In this document: positions 62,110 to 64,000 of the stretch, one piece after another
How positions within the stretch are numbered: position 1 is the stretch's first letter
Layout: each line of letters opens with the position of its first letter
Source of the DNA: Ancistrus triradiatus
Lineage: Eukaryota; Chordata; Actinopteri; Siluriformes; Loricariidae
Reading direction: 5' to 3'
Assembly (NCBI GenBank): GCA_025084515.1
Contig: JAJAGP010000179.1
Coordinates: forward strand, 248,001-312,000
Length of the DNA: 64,000 nucleotides
Program-made: the position numbers and the translations under genes
The notes under the pieces: generated by a model
The model's input: the letters and a program-made list of their open reading frames with translations, nothing else
Databases searched by the model: none
What the model was told of the DNA's origin: nothing

Positions 62110-63417
62110 ATAAACAACCATTCCCTCAAACCTGCAGCGTTCCTTACATTTCCTTTGACTTTTATTTCATTGCAGACAGTATGAACCTGAGATATTCGTT
62201 TTTTTTCTGGTCATCACCATTTCGTTTGTTAATAAACATCCATTTCTGCTTTTCAGGCCTGCAACACATTCTAAATAAAGCTGGGACGGGGGCCATTTAG
62301 AGCTAGTAATGAGGTACAAAAACTAAATAATGATGTGATCACAAACAGGTGACTGTAATCATGATTTGGTACAAAAGCAGGATCCATGAAAGGCTGAGTC
62401 TTTGAGGAGTAAAGATGGGCAAAGGATCTCCAGTTTTTCAACAAATATGTGAGAGAATTATTGAGATGTTTAAAAATAATGAAAAAGACTGGAAGGGATT
62501 TACATATTTCAGTCCTAAATTTTTCTGATTTCATTTGTTTGCATTTTCTTGTTGAGAAATACGTCCCTGGAAAAGATGACGTCTTGAAGGCAGCTTATGT
62601 TGCTCAGTGTAATTTTCTGCATTAATGCTGCATCACAGAAGTGTAAATGACCTTTGCCAAGGGCACTGACCCGACCCCATACCATGACAGGGCCTGGCTT
62701 TTGGACTTGTTCCTGATAACAGTCTGGATGGTCCTTTTCGTCTTCAGTCTGGAGGACATGGCGTCCATTTCTTCAAGAAAAAAGATCTGGAATACTGATT
62801 GGTCTGACCACAATACACATTTCCACTGTGTGATGGTCCACCCCAGATGTGTCAGAACCCAGAAAAGTCGGCGCCACTTCTGGACATGGTTAACATAAGC
62901 CTTCTTGTTTGCACGGTAATGTTTTAAGTGGCATTTGTGAATGTAACTCTGTATTGTAGAGCTTGATAAAGGTTTGATAAAGTAATCCCTTGCTCATGTG
63001 GTTCTGTCAGCTATTGATGAATGGCGGCTCTTGATGCAGTGCCGTCTGAGGGATCGGAGATCACCCCTCTTCAGATTCCTTGAATTGTTTAATGATATTA
63101 TGGACTGTAGAGAGAGAAATACGGAAATCCCTTCCAGTTTTTCTGTGAGGAACATTGTTTTCAAACATTTCAGTAATTTTCTTACACATTTGTTGATAAC
63201 CTATACTTCATTACTAGCTCTAAAATGTCCCTGTCCCAACTTTTTTTTTTTTAATCAGGCCTGAAATGCAGGAATGGATGTTTAGTAACAAATGAATTGA
63301 CCAGAGAAACCCATGAAATATTTAGAGTTCACATTGTCTGCAATGCAAGGAAATTTAAGGGACACTGCATTTATTTTTCATTTGCATCATCCCAACTTTT
63401 TCTGATTCGGGGTTGTA
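62110..63417 (-). mobile_element. Decayed DNA transposon ('tcccaacttttt' family)
   Basis: Ends with catcccaactttttctgatt-cggggttgta. The left side has ttgcagacagtatgaacctg. The - strand at 62640-62813 reads WSDQSVFQIFFLEEMDAMSS and YGVGSVPLAKVIY, a transposase scrap. Fragments of the same family are at 56070-56275 and 58690-59455. All frames are broken. Confidence 0.65.
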
Positions 63418-63890
63418 CATCTAAGCCATACTTCAACTTTTACTTGAGTATTTTAATAAGATTAGTAGTACTTTACTTAAGAAAAAAAAAAAACTTGTGT
63501 ACTTCACCTCTGATAGGATCAGTACTGGGATAAACTAGATGGAGAAGTGGAAAATTATGAAACTAGATGAGTGTAAATCCTGTGGCACAAAAGGTCTGAT
63601 ATTCACAGAAAAGAGCCTAACTTGTCTTAATAGTCTTCTGTTGCCCAGAAAAATGCCAATATGCATCACATTTACATCATAGATGTTAGACCAGTAGAGG
63701 CTGCTGCTTTTTGTACACCATGACCTACAGATAACCTTACTGTTCTATTGTAAGTTACAACGACCCTTATTTATCAGCCAGGTAAAGACAAGAGCAGATT
63801 TAAGCACCCAGTGTGACGTATGAACTGAAGTACCCCTGACACGAACAGAGCTTTGACTGCAGCTGATGAATCACCTTTCGTCTGCAGAAA
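63418..63890. other. Intergenic DNA
   Basis: 63430-63515 (cttcaacttttacttgagta) is the common MITE fragment also seen at 17570-17660. The remainder is not recognised. Confidence 0.4.
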
Positions 63891-64000
63891 CGAGTTCCTC
63901 TACACATATCATTTGCAACTAATGTGCCTGGATTCACCCTCCTAAGCATCGTCATGACATTAACATTCATCAGCCTGCTGTGTAATGATGGAAACATCGA
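63889..64000 (+). other. Possible exon at the window edge
   Basis: After tttcgtctgcag (an acceptor-like stretch ending at 63888) the + strand stays open to the window end, reading KRVPLHISFATNVPGFTLLS then IVMTLTFISLLCNDGNI. The hydrophobic FTLLSIVMTLTFISLLC run could be a membrane helix. No family is recognised and chance cannot be excluded. Confidence 0.2.

Overview
The window is ordinary vertebrate nuclear DNA, almost certainly from a teleost fish. The genes are split into short exons with GT..AG introns. The flanks are packed with degenerate Tc1/mariner transposons, tRNA-derived SINEs with a V-domain-like body, MITE-like elements and CA/TA microsatellites. I cannot fix the species; an otophysan (catfish or characin type) genome would fit the repeat mix, but that is a guess. 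Nothing prokaryotic, viral or plasmid-like was seen.

Three protein genes can be assembled by hand. (1) A small single-pass membrane protein on the + strand, coding exons 14347-14428, 16211-16295 and 18146-18428 (149 aa), resembling vertebrate NCMAP. (2) jade1 on the - strand, ten coding exons from 45341 down to 26951 (798 aa): the PHD-finger scaffold of HBO1/KAT7 histone acetyltransferase complexes. (3) An acetylserotonin O-methyltransferase gene (asmt) on the - strand, seven coding exons from 61237 down to 50479 (about 350 aa): the last enzyme of melatonin synthesis. All exon joins keep frame, and the predicted lengths agree with the families for jade1 and asmt. The genes look independent: a myelin-type membrane protein, a chromatin regulator and a metabolic enzyme.

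Layout. 1-14 kb is a gene-poor repeat field: a Tc1-like remnant, two oppositely oriented Tc1 copies, and a degenerate CAGGTG-rich minisatellite split by later insertions. 14-19 kb holds the ncmap-like gene. 19-27 kb is intergenic, with a full MITE, AT/AC microsatellites inside an inverted repeat, and dispersed repeats. 27-45 kb is jade1, with large repeat-filled introns. 45-48.4 kb is AT satellite followed by CpG-rich DNA that probably contains the jade1 promoter and untranslated first exon. 48.4-50.4 kb is repeats. 50.5-61.2 kb is asmt. 61.2-64 kb is a decayed DNA transposon and a possible exon at the window edge.

The most interesting items are: a minisatellite filling asmt intron 1 that appears to be an amplified copy of the 3' end of the preceding exon, carrying repeated consensus 5' splice sites in the same codon phase; a jade1 PHD exon bounded on both sides by GT microsatellite, so that its 5' splice site lies in the repeat; a 353-bp jade1 intron made almost wholly of two opposed SINEs; and several CTCF-like motifs around jade1 and asmt. 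I found no clearly new biochemical system.
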